The notes under the pieces: generated by a model
Seen by the model: the letters and a program-made list of their open reading frames with translations, nothing else
Told to the model about the DNA's origin: nothing
Database searches by the model: none
Program-made: the position numbers and the translations under genes
Assembly (NCBI GenBank): GCA_964636575.1
Contig: CAZWSE010000003.1
Coordinates: 1 to 64,000, forward strand
Direction: 5' to 3'
Length of the DNA: 64,000 nt
Origin: CAZWSE01 sp964636575
Lineage (GTDB): Bacteria; Pseudomonadota; Alphaproteobacteria; Rhodobacterales; Rhodobacteraceae
In this document: positions 8,716 through 16,487 of the stretch, piece after piece
Layout: each line of letters opens with the position of its first letter
How positions within the stretch are numbered: the first letter of the stretch is position 1

Positions 8716-9960
8716 ATGAAAAAGTACTCCGCCTTTGCAATCGCCCGTGAGGCCATGCGGCAGCACACAGGCTGGAACCGCGCGTGGCGGTCGCCTGAGC
8801 CAAAGAAGAAATACGATGTGATCATCGTCGGGGCAGGTGGCCACGGTTTGGCGACGGCTTACTTCTTGGGCAAGAACTTCGGGATCACCAATGTTGCCGT
8901 GATCGAAAAGGGCTGGCTTGGAGGCGGAAACACAGGGCGGAACACCACGATCATCCGGTCTAACTATCTGCAAGACCCGTCCGCTGCGATCTACGAAAAA
9001 TCAAGATCCCTCTATGAGACCATGTCGCAGGACCTGAACTACAACGTCATGTTCAGCCCGCGTGGCGTGATTATGCTGGCCCAGACCCAACACGAAGTCC
9101 GCGGATATGAGCGCACGGCCCATGCCAATGCGCTGCAAGGGGTTACAACCGAATTTATCGGGCCTGAGCGGGTCAAGGAATTGGTTCCGATCATCAATAT
9201 CGACGGGCCACGATACCCTGTGCTTGGCGGTCTTTGGCAGGCACGCGGCGGCACGGCACGGCATGATGCGGTGGCTTGGGGCTATGCGCGGGCGTGCTCT
9301 GACATGGGCATGGACATCCTGCAAAAGACGGAAGTCACGGGCGTCCGGTCTGCGGGTGGCAAGGTTGTGGGCGTTGATACCACACGGGGTGCGATTGATT
9401 GCGACAAGCTTGGCATCGTTGTTGCTGGGCACTCTGGTGTGTTGGCCGAAATGGCAGGCTTCCGTATGCCCATTGAAAGCGTGGCCTTGCAGGCGCTGGT
9501 GTCAGAGCCGATCAAGCCTTGCATGGATGTGGTCGTGATGGCCAATACTGTGCATGGCTATATGTCTCAATCCGACAAGGGCGAGATGGTTATTGGCGGC
9601 GGTACAGACGGGTACAACAACTATACGCAACGCGGATCGTTTCATCACATCGAAGAAACAGTGCGGGCTTTGGTCGAAACCTTCCCGATGATTTCACGCC
9701 TCAAAATGTTGCGCCAATGGGGCGGGATTGTGGATGTCACAGGGGATCGGTCGCCCATTCTGTCTGAAACGCCATTGGGTAACACGTATATCAACTGCGG
9801 CTGGGGCACCGGCGGGTTCAAAGCGATCCCCGGCTCTGGCTGGGCGATGGCGGAACTTATGGCCAAAGGGCAATCGCCGCTGACCGATGCATTTGGATTG
9901 AACCGGTTCACCGAAGGTCGGTTCATTGATGAAAGCGTAGCAGCGGGGGTGGCGCATTGA
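8716..9960 (+). CDS. soxB: Sarcosine oxidase, beta subunit
   Basis: Beta subunit (414 aa) of heterotetrameric sarcosine oxidase, which demethylates sarcosine to glycine, passing the C1 unit to tetrahydrofolate and making H2O2. Seen: the dinucleotide-binding VIIVGAGGHGLATAYFLG at about residues 35-52, the GGGNTGRNTTIIRSNYL segment, and His183 in GTARHDAVAWGY, the motif that carries covalent FMN in studied enzymes. The C-terminal GWGTGGFKAIPGSG is also typical. It is the first gene of sox, but unusually 490 bases separate it from soxD; two antisense mini-genes sit in that space. The 190 bases upstream, divergent from ccmI, should contain the promoter. Confidence 0.96.
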   Translation: MKKYSAFAIAREAMRQHTGWNRAWRSPEPKKKYDVIIVGAGGHGLATAYFLGKNFGITNVAVIEKGWLGGGNTGRNTTIIRSNYLQDPSAAIYEKSRSLYETMSQDLNYNVMFSPRGVIMLAQTQHEVRGYERTAHANALQGVTTEFIGPERVKELVPIINIDGPRYPVLGGLWQARGGTARHDAVAWGYARACSDMGMDILQKTEVTGVRSAGGKVVGVDTTRGAIDCDKLGIVVAGHSGVLAEMAGFRMPIESVALQALVSEPIKPCMDVVVMANTVHGYMSQSDKGEMVIGGGTDGYNNYTQRGSFHHIEETVRALVETFPMISRLKMLRQWGGIVDVTGDRSPILSETPLGNTYINCGWGTGGFKAIPGSGWAMAELMAKGQSPLTDAFGLNRFTEGRFIDESVAAGVAH

Positions 9961-9983
9961 TGGGGGCCGTTCAAACCGTCGGG

Positions 9984-10154
9984 TCAAAACCCGTCTTTGC
10001 TGCTTTGGCGGGCTGCCGTGCGGTCCGCTTCCATTTTGTCGGGCTGGTCCGGCAGGTGATCATAGCGCATCTTGATGCCTTTGCGCCATTCATAGAGCGC
10101 AAGGGCGACGCCAAGGACCAAAAAGCCGAGAACGATCAACCAAAGAACTTCCAT
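9984..10154 (-). CDS. Small single-helix membrane protein, antisense within the sox operon (56 aa)
   Basis: Very short gene, 56 codons, found by reading the minus strand of the soxB-soxD space. The product begins MEVLWLIVLGFLVLGVALAL, a clear transmembrane helix, then a basic patch (YEWRKGIKMRYDH) and a hydrophilic tail ending SSKDGF. The positive charges after the helix predict an N-out, C-in orientation. It starts 3 bases after the stop of the upstream small gene (10158-10355), whose last codons supply a GAAGAG ribosome site, so the two form a pair. No family is recognised. Support comes from the helix, the tight spacing and the exact fit between soxB and soxD; comparison across genomes is needed. 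Confidence 0.6.
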   Translation of the reverse strand: MEVLWLIVLGFLVLGVALALYEWRKGIKMRYDHLPDQPDKMEADRTAARQSSKDGF

Positions 10155-10157
10155 CGA

Positions 10158-10355
10158 TCACTCTTCCCCAGGCACCTTCGTCTTTTGGCCTTCGCCGGCG
10201 GCCGAGCCGAATGCGATCAAATCGCTCACGTCGATCTCTCGCCCGCCACGCGCCGCTTTGCGTCTGGCAACGCCGCGCTGTTCGAGAACAAACATGACAA
10301 TGGCAATCAGAATGATTGCGCCAAAGACTATTATTGCGCCGGTGGTGCTGTCCAT
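10158..10355 (-). CDS. Small single-helix membrane protein, first of antisense pair in the sox operon (65 aa)
   Basis: 65-aa product beginning MDSTTGAIIVFGAIILIAIVMFVL, one transmembrane helix, then a strongly basic stretch (RGVARRKAARGGR) and a tail EIDVSDLIAFGSAAGEGQKTK. A GAGG ribosome site lies 8 bases before the ATG; a TTG at 10418 would add 21 residues but has no such support. Encoded against the sox genes and lying wholly between soxB and soxD, it is followed 3 bases later by a second mini-gene of similar design. I do not recognise the family. The charge pattern predicts a periplasmic N-terminus and a cytoplasmic tail. Confidence 0.65.
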   Translation of the reverse strand: MDSTTGAIIVFGAIILIAIVMFVLEQRGVARRKAARGGREIDVSDLIAFGSAAGEGQKTKVPGEE

Positions 10356-10450
10356 ATCGGGTGCCTCGCTGATGTTTGTGCCCTTAAAGATAGCATCAAA
10401 ACCCGATTTTCCTATCAAAACCTGCCCGAACCCAAGTCGGAGACCGCCTT

Positions 10451-10777
10451 ATGCTGTTGATAACCTGTCCCTGCTGCGGCGTTGACGCCGAAGAAACGGA
10501 GCTTCATGCAGGTGGTGAGGCGCATCTTAAACGCTATGGACCGGGGTCTTCGGACGAAGACTTCCAATCCTATCTGTTTGACCGAAAAAACCCACGCGGT
10601 GTCCACTTTGAACGGTGGCGGCACGTGAATGGCTGCGGCAAGTGGTTCCATGTGGCGCGATGTACACAAACACTCGAAGTCTTCGGCAGCTATGCGGCGC
10701 AAACTTATGGCCCACCGGCAGACATCATCGCCGCCATTCAAAAGCGCCGCCCTGATTTTGAAATGCCCGGCCAATGA
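10451..10777 (+). CDS. soxD: Sarcosine oxidase, delta subunit
   Basis: Small zinc-binding subunit (108 aa, usual about 95-105) of heterotetrameric sarcosine oxidase. It starts MLLITCPCCG, whose cysteines at 6 and 9 are zinc ligands, and the remaining ligands lie in HVNGCGKWFHVARC near residues 58-70. The Zn site stabilises assembly of the complex; the subunit has no redox cofactor. It is 61 bases upstream of soxA. A short intergenic repeat begins directly after its stop. Confidence 0.95.
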   Translation: MLLITCPCCGVDAEETELHAGGEAHLKRYGPGSSDEDFQSYLFDRKNPRGVHFERWRHVNGCGKWFHVARCTQTLEVFGSYAAQTYGPPADIIAAIQKRRPDFEMPGQ

Positions 10778-10815
10778 CTTTACCCTTTTCCAAATACTCA
10801 ATCCCGCGCCACGCC
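10778..10815. repeat. Short intergenic repeat, copy 1 of 4
   Basis: CTTTACCCTTTTCCAAATAC then TCAATCCCGCGCCACGCC, directly after the soxD stop and before soxA. Same design as 15706, and as the inverted copies at 38487 and 48157. Confidence 0.45.
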
Positions 10816-10838
10816 ATCGGCGCTAAAGGTTCGATGTT

Positions 10839-13800
10839 ATGAGCACCCGTCTATCCACCCCCGGCCGCCTTGTTGATCCGGCGCAATCCGTATCATTCCA
10901 GTTCAACGGTAAAACGCTGCAGGGCCAAGCGGGGGATACGCTGGCCTCGGCTTTGCTGGCCAACGATCAGATGCTTATGGGACGGTCGTTCAAGTACCAC
11001 CGTCCACGCGGTGTCGTCGCCAGTGGGGCCGAAGAGCCCAACGGCTTGGTCAACATGGGGCGCGGGGCTGCGTTTGAGCCGAACCAGCGTGTCACAACCA
11101 CCGAACTGTTTGACGGATTAGAGGCCACCAGCCAGAACCACTGGCCGAGCCTTGAGTTTGACGTAGGCGCTGTGAACCAAAAGCTGGCGCGGTTTCTGCC
11201 TGCGGGCTTCTACTATAAAATGTTCATCCATCCGCGTCCGCTTTGGAAACATGTCTATGAGCCCTTCATTCGCAAATCCGCTGGATTGGGCAAGGCGCCG
11301 ACCGACAAAGACGGTGACACCTATGAACATTTCTATGCCTTTGTGGATGTTCTTGTTGTCGGGGGCGGTGTGGCGGGCCTTCAGGCGGCATTGGTTGCGG
11401 CAACGGCGGGTGCCAAGGTGCTTGTGACCGAACAAACCGCCCATTGGGGCGGACGTGCCGTGGTCGATGGGGCCATGATTGACGGCATGCAAGCACAGGA
11501 TTGGGTCGCTCAGACGGTTGCGGCCTTAGAGGCGATGCCAAACGTCACACTGCGCACCCGCATGATGGGCGCAGGTGTCTATGATCACGGCTACGCGCTG
11601 GGCTATGAACGGCTGACCGACCACAAGGCCGACAAATCCGGTCCGCGTCACCGTCTCTGGCGGATACGTGCCAAACAGACAGTCACTGCAACCGGTGCGA
11701 TTGAACGTCCTTTGTCTTTTGCGGGCAATGACATTCCGGGCGTCATGCTCGCCTCTGCGGTGCGGGATTATGTGGTCAACTATGCGGTATCCTGCGGGGA
11801 CCGCACTGTGGTTGTGACCAATAATGACGATGCCTATCTGACCGCCATTGCCTTGAAGAAGGCTGGCCTGAGTGTGCCCGCAATCATTGATGCGCGGCCA
11901 GACGGCGCTGGCGCGTTGATGGAACAGGCCCGAGCCTTGGGCATTCGTGTGGAAACGGGCAAAGCCATTGCAAAGGTCAAAGGCGGCAAGAGGGTCACGG
12001 GCGTGTCGATCTGTGATCAAGCAGGTGAGGGCGCTGTTTTGGAAGAGATCGCGTGCGAATGTGTGGCCATGTCAGGCGGCTGGTCGCCTGTGGTGCACCT
12101 GTGGTCGCACTGCGGCGGCAAGCTGGTCTGGGACGATGCCAATGCGCATTTCCGCCCAGATGGGGACAAGCCACCTACAGGCGCGGACGGATTGGCCTTT
12201 GTGACCGCCGCTGGCAACGCGAGCGGCGCATTGCATGTATCCGACGTTCTTGCAGATGCCGCGAAAGCAGGTGCCAAAGCCGCAAAGGCCGCGGGTTTCA
12301 ACGCAAAGCCAATGTCGGCCAAAGGCGAGGCCGTATCTTACGCCCCCATGTTGCCTGTCTGGCTGATGCCACAGGGCGCGGGGTATGCGTTACGATCTAA
12401 GACATGGCTGGACTATCAAAACGACGTCAAAGTCAGCGACGTTCAATTGGCGGCGCAAGAAGGCTTTGAATCCGTCGAACACGCTAAACGCTACACCACA
12501 TTGGGTATGGCAACCGATCAGGGCAAGCTGAGCAATATCAACGGGCTTGCGACGCTGGCGAAGTCTTTGAACGCGGACATTCCGGCCGTTGGGACAACCA
12601 CCTTCAGGCCACCCTACACGCCGATTTCAATGGGATCGATTGCAGGCCAAGCCCGCGATGACATCTTCCAACCGGTCCGCAAGACACCGATGTACGACTG
12701 GCACGCGGCAAACGGAGCCTACTGGGAACCTGTCGGCCAATGGCGTCGTCCTTATGTCTACCAACGCGGCGACGAATCCATTCATCAAGCGGTCAACCGA
12801 GAGGTCCGCGCAGTAAGGAATTCGCTCGGTCTGCTCGATGCCTCAACACTGGGCAAGATCGTCGTGAAGGGCCCTGACGCGGGCAAGTTCCTTGATATGC
12901 TTTACACCAATATGATGAGCACTTTGGCAGTGGGCAAATGCCGTTACGGGCTGATGTGCAACGAGAACGGGTTCTTAATTGATGACGGGGTCGTGGCGCG
13001 CATCGATGAGGACACATGGCTCTGTCACACGACCACAGGCGGCGCTGATACGATCCATGCGCATATGGAAGAATGGCTGCAAACCGAATGGTGGGACTGG
13101 AAGGTCTTTACTGCAAATCTGACCGAACAATACGCCCAAATCGCTGTTGTTGGCCCCAATGGGCGCAAGCTTTTGGAAAAGCTTGGCGGTATGGATGTAT
13201 CTGCCGACACATTGCCGTTTATGCAGTGGGCCGATGGAGAAATTGGCGGCTTTCCTGTGCGGGTCTACCGGATTTCATTCTCGGGAGAACTGTCCTACGA
13301 GATTGCCATTGATGCGTCCCAAGGTCAGGCCTTTTGGGAGGCCCTGATCGAAGCGGGTGCCGAATGGGATATCACGGCCTATGGCACCGAAACCCTGCAC
13401 ATTCTGCGCGCTGAAAAAGGGTTCATCATGATCGGGGATGAGACCGATGGAACGGTCATCCCCCAAGACCTAAACCTGCACTGGGCACTGTCGAAGAAGA
13501 AAGAAGACTATTTGGGCAAGCGGGCGCATTTGCGGTCACATATGGCTGATCCAAACCGCTGGAAACTTGTCGGGTTGGAAACGCTCGACGGGTCGGTTTT
13601 GCCGGACGGGGCCTATGCAACAGCCGAAGGGCACAATGCCAACGGCCAACGCGAAACCCAAGGTCGCGTTACCTCTACCTACTATTCCGCCACTTTGGGG
13701 CGCGGGATTGCGATGGGGCTTGTTCTGCATGGGCCTGACCGGATGGGCGAGGTTATCGAATTTCCCAAAGTCGACGGCACCATCATCCAAGCGAAGATCG

Positions 13801-13847
13801 TTGATCCTGTGATCTTTGACAAAGCCGGGGAGAAGCAAAATGTCTAA
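10839..13847 (+). CDS. soxA: Sarcosine oxidase, alpha subunit
   Basis: Large subunit (1002 aa) of the sarcosine oxidase complex. The N-terminal region (FQFNGKTLQGQAGDTLASALLAN, about residues 20-42) is the ferredoxin-like fold lacking the iron-sulfur cysteines. A dinucleotide-binding domain follows (VLVVGGGVAGLQAAL near residue 172, binds NAD+). The C-terminal third is a GcvT-like aminomethyltransferase domain that places tetrahydrofolate (segments NLTEQYAQIAVVGPNGRKLL and AEKGFIMIGDETDGTVIPQDLN). The last 8 bases overlap soxG, implying translational coupling. Confidence 0.96.
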   Translation: MSTRLSTPGRLVDPAQSVSFQFNGKTLQGQAGDTLASALLANDQMLMGRSFKYHRPRGVVASGAEEPNGLVNMGRGAAFEPNQRVTTTELFDGLEATSQNHWPSLEFDVGAVNQKLARFLPAGFYYKMFIHPRPLWKHVYEPFIRKSAGLGKAPTDKDGDTYEHFYAFVDVLVVGGGVAGLQAALVAATAGAKVLVTEQTAHWGGRAVVDGAMIDGMQAQDWVAQTVAALEAMPNVTLRTRMMGAGVYDHGYALGYERLTDHKADKSGPRHRLWRIRAKQTVTATGAIERPLSFAGNDIPGVMLASAVRDYVVNYAVSCGDRTVVVTNNDDAYLTAIALKKAGLSVPAIIDARPDGAGALMEQARALGIRVETGKAIAKVKGGKRVTGVSICDQAGEGAVLEEIACECVAMSGGWSPVVHLWSHCGGKLVWDDANAHFRPDGDKPPTGADGLAFVTAAGNASGALHVSDVLADAAKAGAKAAKAAGFNAKPMSAKGEAVSYAPMLPVWLMPQGAGYALRSKTWLDYQNDVKVSDVQLAAQEGFESVEHAKRYTTLGMATDQGKLSNINGLATLAKSLNADIPAVGTTTFRPPYTPISMGSIAGQARDDIFQPVRKTPMYDWHAANGAYWEPVGQWRRPYVYQRGDESIHQAVNREVRAVRNSLGLLDASTLGKIVVKGPDAGKFLDMLYTNMMSTLAVGKCRYGLMCNENGFLIDDGVVARIDEDTWLCHTTTGGADTIHAHMEEWLQTEWWDWKVFTANLTEQYAQIAVVGPNGRKLLEKLGGMDVSADTLPFMQWADGEIGGFPVRVYRISFSGELSYEIAIDASQGQAFWEALIEAGAEWDITAYGTETLHILRAEKGFIMIGDETDGTVIPQDLNLHWALSKKKEDYLGKRAHLRSHMADPNRWKLVGLETLDGSVLPDGAYATAEGHNANGQRETQGRVTSTYYSATLGRGIAMGLVLHGPDRMGEVIEFPKVDGTIIQAKIVDPVIFDKAGEKQNV

Positions 13848-14406
13848 TGCTGTCAGTGCTCTGAACGGTCAGTCTCATGCAGGTATGGCCGATGTTGCCG
13901 ACACAGGCCTGCGCGGGATGATCTCTGTGCGGGGTAATTTGTCCTCTGCCAAATTTAAGGCTGCGGTCAAATCTGTAACGGGCCTTGCGGTACCCGCCCA
14001 ACGTCGGGTTGAGACAACTGCCGATATGTCAGTCGCATGGATGTCGCCGGACGAGCTGTTGATTGTCTGTGACTATACTGACGTTTCAACCCATGTGGCC
14101 GCGCTGGGCAAGGCGCTTGCAAGCGAACACGCGCTGGCGGTCAACGTATCTGATGCAAGGTCCGTCGTGCGCGTATCAGGGGCAGGGGCCCGCGATGCAT
14201 TGGCAAAGCTGTGTCCGGTCGATCTGTCAGAAACGGCCTTTCAATCCGGCATGATCCGGCGCACGCGGCTGGCGCAGGTCGCGGCTGCGTTTTGGATGAC
14301 GGGTGAGGACAGTTTTGATGTGATCTGTTTCAGGTCGGTCGCTGACTATGTCTTTGACAGTCTGTCCGTTGCGGCAGAAAGCGGGACGGAAGTGGGCTTC
14401 TTGTGA
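13840..14406 (+). CDS. soxG: Sarcosine oxidase, gamma subunit
   Basis: Gamma subunit (188 aa) of heterotetrameric sarcosine oxidase, distantly related to GcvT and needed for assembly. The start chosen is the ATG at 13840, inside the soxA 3' end with GGGGAGAAG just upstream; a longer frame from 13816 would overlap soxA by 32 bases. Seen: MSPDELLIVCDY, NVSDARSVVRVSGAGARDALAKLCPVD and the C-terminal CFRSVADYVFDSL, all typical. It ends the soxBDAG set; a near-perfect palindrome begins 7 bases after its stop. Confidence 0.93.
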   Translation: MSNAVSALNGQSHAGMADVADTGLRGMISVRGNLSSAKFKAAVKSVTGLAVPAQRRVETTADMSVAWMSPDELLIVCDYTDVSTHVAALGKALASEHALAVNVSDARSVVRVSGAGARDALAKLCPVDLSETAFQSGMIRRTRLAQVAAAFWMTGEDSFDVICFRSVADYVFDSLSVAAESGTEVGFL

Positions 14407-14413
14407 TCCAAAG

Positions 14414-14432
14414 ATGACACAATTTGTGTCAT
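14414..14432. promoter_or_regulatory. 9-bp perfect inverted repeat, operator-like
   Basis: The sequence ATGACACAATTTGTGTCAT is a perfect inverted repeat with 9-base arms and a single central base. It lies 7 bases after the soxG stop and about 80 bases before the ATG of the next gene. There is no T-run after it, so it does not look like an intrinsic terminator; it looks like a dimeric repressor site for the secreted-protein gene at 14495. The binding factor is unknown. Confidence 0.5.
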
Positions 14433-14494
14433 TCGTGCTTGCATTGTGACAAGCGGGCGCTACTCTCCAATAAAGTGTGAAATTGGAGCGATTT

Positions 14495-14905
14495 ATGAGA
14501 TTTTTGACAGCAGGTGTGACTGCGGCAGTACTGAGTGTAACAGCGACCACCGCGATCGCAGAAACAGTATACGAATGCGATATGAACCGAAAAGGCTTCG
14601 GCGGCTTTGTCGGTGACAAGATGTTCTTCTCGCTTGTTCCTGAACAGTCGACTGGGCAGGTTTATGACGGCGTCATTGATTCCACAGTAGGTGCGCCATT
14701 GACAGCAGATGTGACGAAGCGAAACGCCACAACTTGGCAGTACAGGTGGCTGGTTAAGGACGTCAAGCTCGGCAATGAGGGCTCCGCGGAAGTCGTCATG
14801 CGCGCGACCTTGAGAGTGAATAAGGGAACAGTTAATGTCAGTGGGACCTTGCGGGGGTTCGACAACAACATTAGCGGGTCCGGGCGCTGCAAAGTGGTGA
14901 AGTAG
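14495..14905 (+). CDS. Secreted hypothetical protein with signal peptide
   Basis: 136-aa exported protein. The ATG at 14495 is chosen because TTGGAGCG sits 8 bases upstream; a GTG at 14477 would add six residues before the signal peptide. MRFLTAGVTAAVLSVTATTAIA is a standard signal peptide cleaved near AIA-ET. The mature part is rich in beta-forming residues, with cysteines near each end (YECDMN and SGRCKVVK) that could pair as one disulfide. No named family is recognised. A strong palindrome upstream suggests specific regulation. Confidence 0.75.
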   Translation: MRFLTAGVTAAVLSVTATTAIAETVYECDMNRKGFGGFVGDKMFFSLVPEQSTGQVYDGVIDSTVGAPLTADVTKRNATTWQYRWLVKDVKLGNEGSAEVVMRATLRVNKGTVNVSGTLRGFDNNISGSGRCKVVK

Positions 14906-14977
14906 CCCAGGTTGGCGCTGCGCCGATGTATCCGCGCCCACTGACGCTTTCAAAACCTGAAATAACGCAGCGCCCCC

Positions 14978-15006
14978 TTGACCTTTGAGCCGATGGCGCT
15001 TCTATC
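14978..15006 (+). promoter_or_regulatory. Possible sigma70 promoter of sodB
   Basis: TTGACC at 14978-14983 and TCTATC at 15001-15006 are 17 bases apart, about 40 bases before the sodB ATG. The -35 matches well; the -10 is a weak match, so this is tentative. Confidence 0.3.
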
Positions 15007-15045
15007 TCTGTCACACCTCATTGAACCAAAAGGGGGCCCATTGCG

Positions 15046-15645
15046 ATGGCTTTTGAACTACCTGATCTTCCCTATGCCCACGATGCGCTGGCCGCACATG
15101 GCATGTCTGCTGAAACGCTGGAATACCACCATGACCTGCACCACAACGCTTATGTGACCAACGGCAACAAAGCGATTGAAGGCACCGAATGGGCTGGTAA
15201 ATCGATGGAAGACATCATCACCGGCACCTATGACGCGAAAGCGGTCGCGCAAAACGGGATCTTCAACAACATCAGCCAGCTGTGGAACCACAACCAGTTC
15301 TGGGAAATGATGTCACCGGGTGCAGGCGCCATGCCGTCTGAGCTGGAAGCCGCGATCAAAGACAGCTTTGGTTCGGTCGATGAGTTTAAATCCCAATTCG
15401 CAGCAGCAGGCGCAGGCCAATTCGGCTCCGGCTGGTGCTGGTTGGTCAAAGACACGGACGGGGGCCTGAAAGTCACCAAAACCGAAAACGGCGTAAACCC
15501 ACTGTGCTTTGGGCAAACAGCGCTTCTCGGCTGTGACGTGTGGGAACACTCCTACTACATCGACTTCCGCAACAAGCGACCGGTTTACTTGACCAACTTC
15601 CTCGACAATTTGGTGAACTGGGAAAACGTCGCAAGCCGGATGTAA
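15046..15645 (+). CDS. sodB: Superoxide dismutase (Fe/Mn type)
   Basis: Cytoplasmic superoxide dismutase (199 aa) that converts superoxide to H2O2 and O2. Seen: the N-terminal FELPDLPYAHDALAAHGMSAETLEYHHDLHHNAYV, whose His residues include a metal ligand, the second ligand in QLWNHNQFW, and DVWEHSYYIDFRNKRPVYL with the last Asp and His ligands. The overall pattern and length match the Fe-type SOD usual in alphaproteobacteria, but the metal cannot be proven from sequence. It has its own terminator 23 bases after the stop. Confidence 0.95.
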   Translation: MAFELPDLPYAHDALAAHGMSAETLEYHHDLHHNAYVTNGNKAIEGTEWAGKSMEDIITGTYDAKAVAQNGIFNNISQLWNHNQFWEMMSPGAGAMPSELEAAIKDSFGSVDEFKSQFAAAGAGQFGSGWCWLVKDTDGGLKVTKTENGVNPLCFGQTALLGCDVWEHSYYIDFRNKRPVYLTNFLDNLVNWENVASRM

Positions 15646-15667
15646 TCCACCGCAGCAACAAAAACAC

Positions 15668-15700
15668 AAAAAGCCCTGCCAACTCCGGCGGGGCTTTTCT
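15668..15700 (+). terminator. Rho-independent terminator of sodB
   Basis: Stem AAAAGCCCTGCC / GGCGGGGCTTTT with a six-base loop (AACTCC), followed by a T-rich run, 23 bases after the sodB stop. Confidence 0.85.
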
Positions 15701-15705
15701 TTTGC

Positions 15706-15742
15706 CTTTACCCTTTCAAAATACTCTCGCCGAAGGCACGCC
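15706..15742. repeat. Short intergenic repeat, copy 2 of 4
   Basis: CTTTACCCTTTCAAAATACT followed by CTCGCCGAAGGCACGCC; the same design occurs at 10778, 38487 (inverted) and 48157 (inverted). It lies just beyond the sodB terminator. Confidence 0.5.
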
Positions 15743-15794
15743 CCGCAGGGGCAAAAACATACCTTAGACCAGCGACAGCTGGACTGCATTTTGA

Positions 15795-16355
15795 TCAAAC
15801 CTGTTTGCTCAGCACCAAAAGCGCCTGCTCAGGGGTTTCGCAGACCGTGAAAAACGACAAAAGCGATGCATCTGCAAAGCCGCTCTCGATCACATGATCC
15901 ATCATAGCCAGCAAAGGGTCCCAGTACCCATTGGTATTGACGATGAGTACCGGCTTTTCATGCAGACCCAGCTGCCGCCATGTCAAAGCCTCAAACAGCT
16001 CATCAAGCGATCCGGCCCCGCCGGGCAAGACGACCACGGCGTCGGCGTTCATGAACATAACTTTTTTGCGCTCATGCATGGTCTCGGTTACGATGTATGA
16101 GGTCAAATCGGTCTTGCCGACTTCCCATTTCACCAAATGCTCGGGGATCACGCCGAAGGTCTCACCGTCTGCATTTTGCGCCGCACGGGCGACGGCACCC
16201 ATCAGGCCTACATCTCCGGCGCCGTAGACAAGCCGCCACCCTGCATTCGCAATGCCTGTGCCCAATTGCGTGGCCGCTGCACGATACGCAGGGTCCGTTC
16301 CGTCACGCGATCCACAATAGACGCAAATTGACCGTTTGGGCGCGTGATCAGTCAT
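15795..16355 (-). CDS. LOG-family Rossmann-fold nucleotide hydrolase (TIGR00730)
   Basis: 186-aa protein of the LOG family, formerly called lysine decarboxylase-like. Studied members are cytokinin riboside 5'-monophosphate phosphoribohydrolases that release a base from a nucleotide; some act on AMP. Seen: N-terminal SICVYCGSRDG, the catalytic Arg in MHERKKVM, and PGGAGSLDELFEALTWRQLG, a variant of the PGGxGTxxE signature with Ser replacing Thr. The cellular substrate in bacteria is uncertain. Monocistronic. Confidence 0.9.
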   Translation of the reverse strand: MTDHAPKRSICVYCGSRDGTDPAYRAAATQLGTGIANAGWRLVYGAGDVGLMGAVARAAQNADGETFGVIPEHLVKWEVGKTDLTSYIVTETMHERKKVMFMNADAVVVLPGGAGSLDELFEALTWRQLGLHEKPVLIVNTNGYWDPLLAMMDHVIESGFADASLLSFFTVCETPEQALLVLSKQV

Positions 16356-16487
16356 CGTTGGTAGGCCTTGTGTTGTATCGTTAGCGTCACCCTAGCGGTT
16401 GCAACGAAGGGTCTCAACGGGTGCCTCCTCTGGTCTTTTGACAGGCCGCCAACTACAAGATGACCAACACTTAACAGGACTGCCCGA

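Noticed and set aside
9957..10460. Plus-strand frame of 167 codons between soxB and soxD
   Set aside because: It begins inside the soxB stop, has no family character and is opposite the two small membrane-protein genes, which explain the region better.
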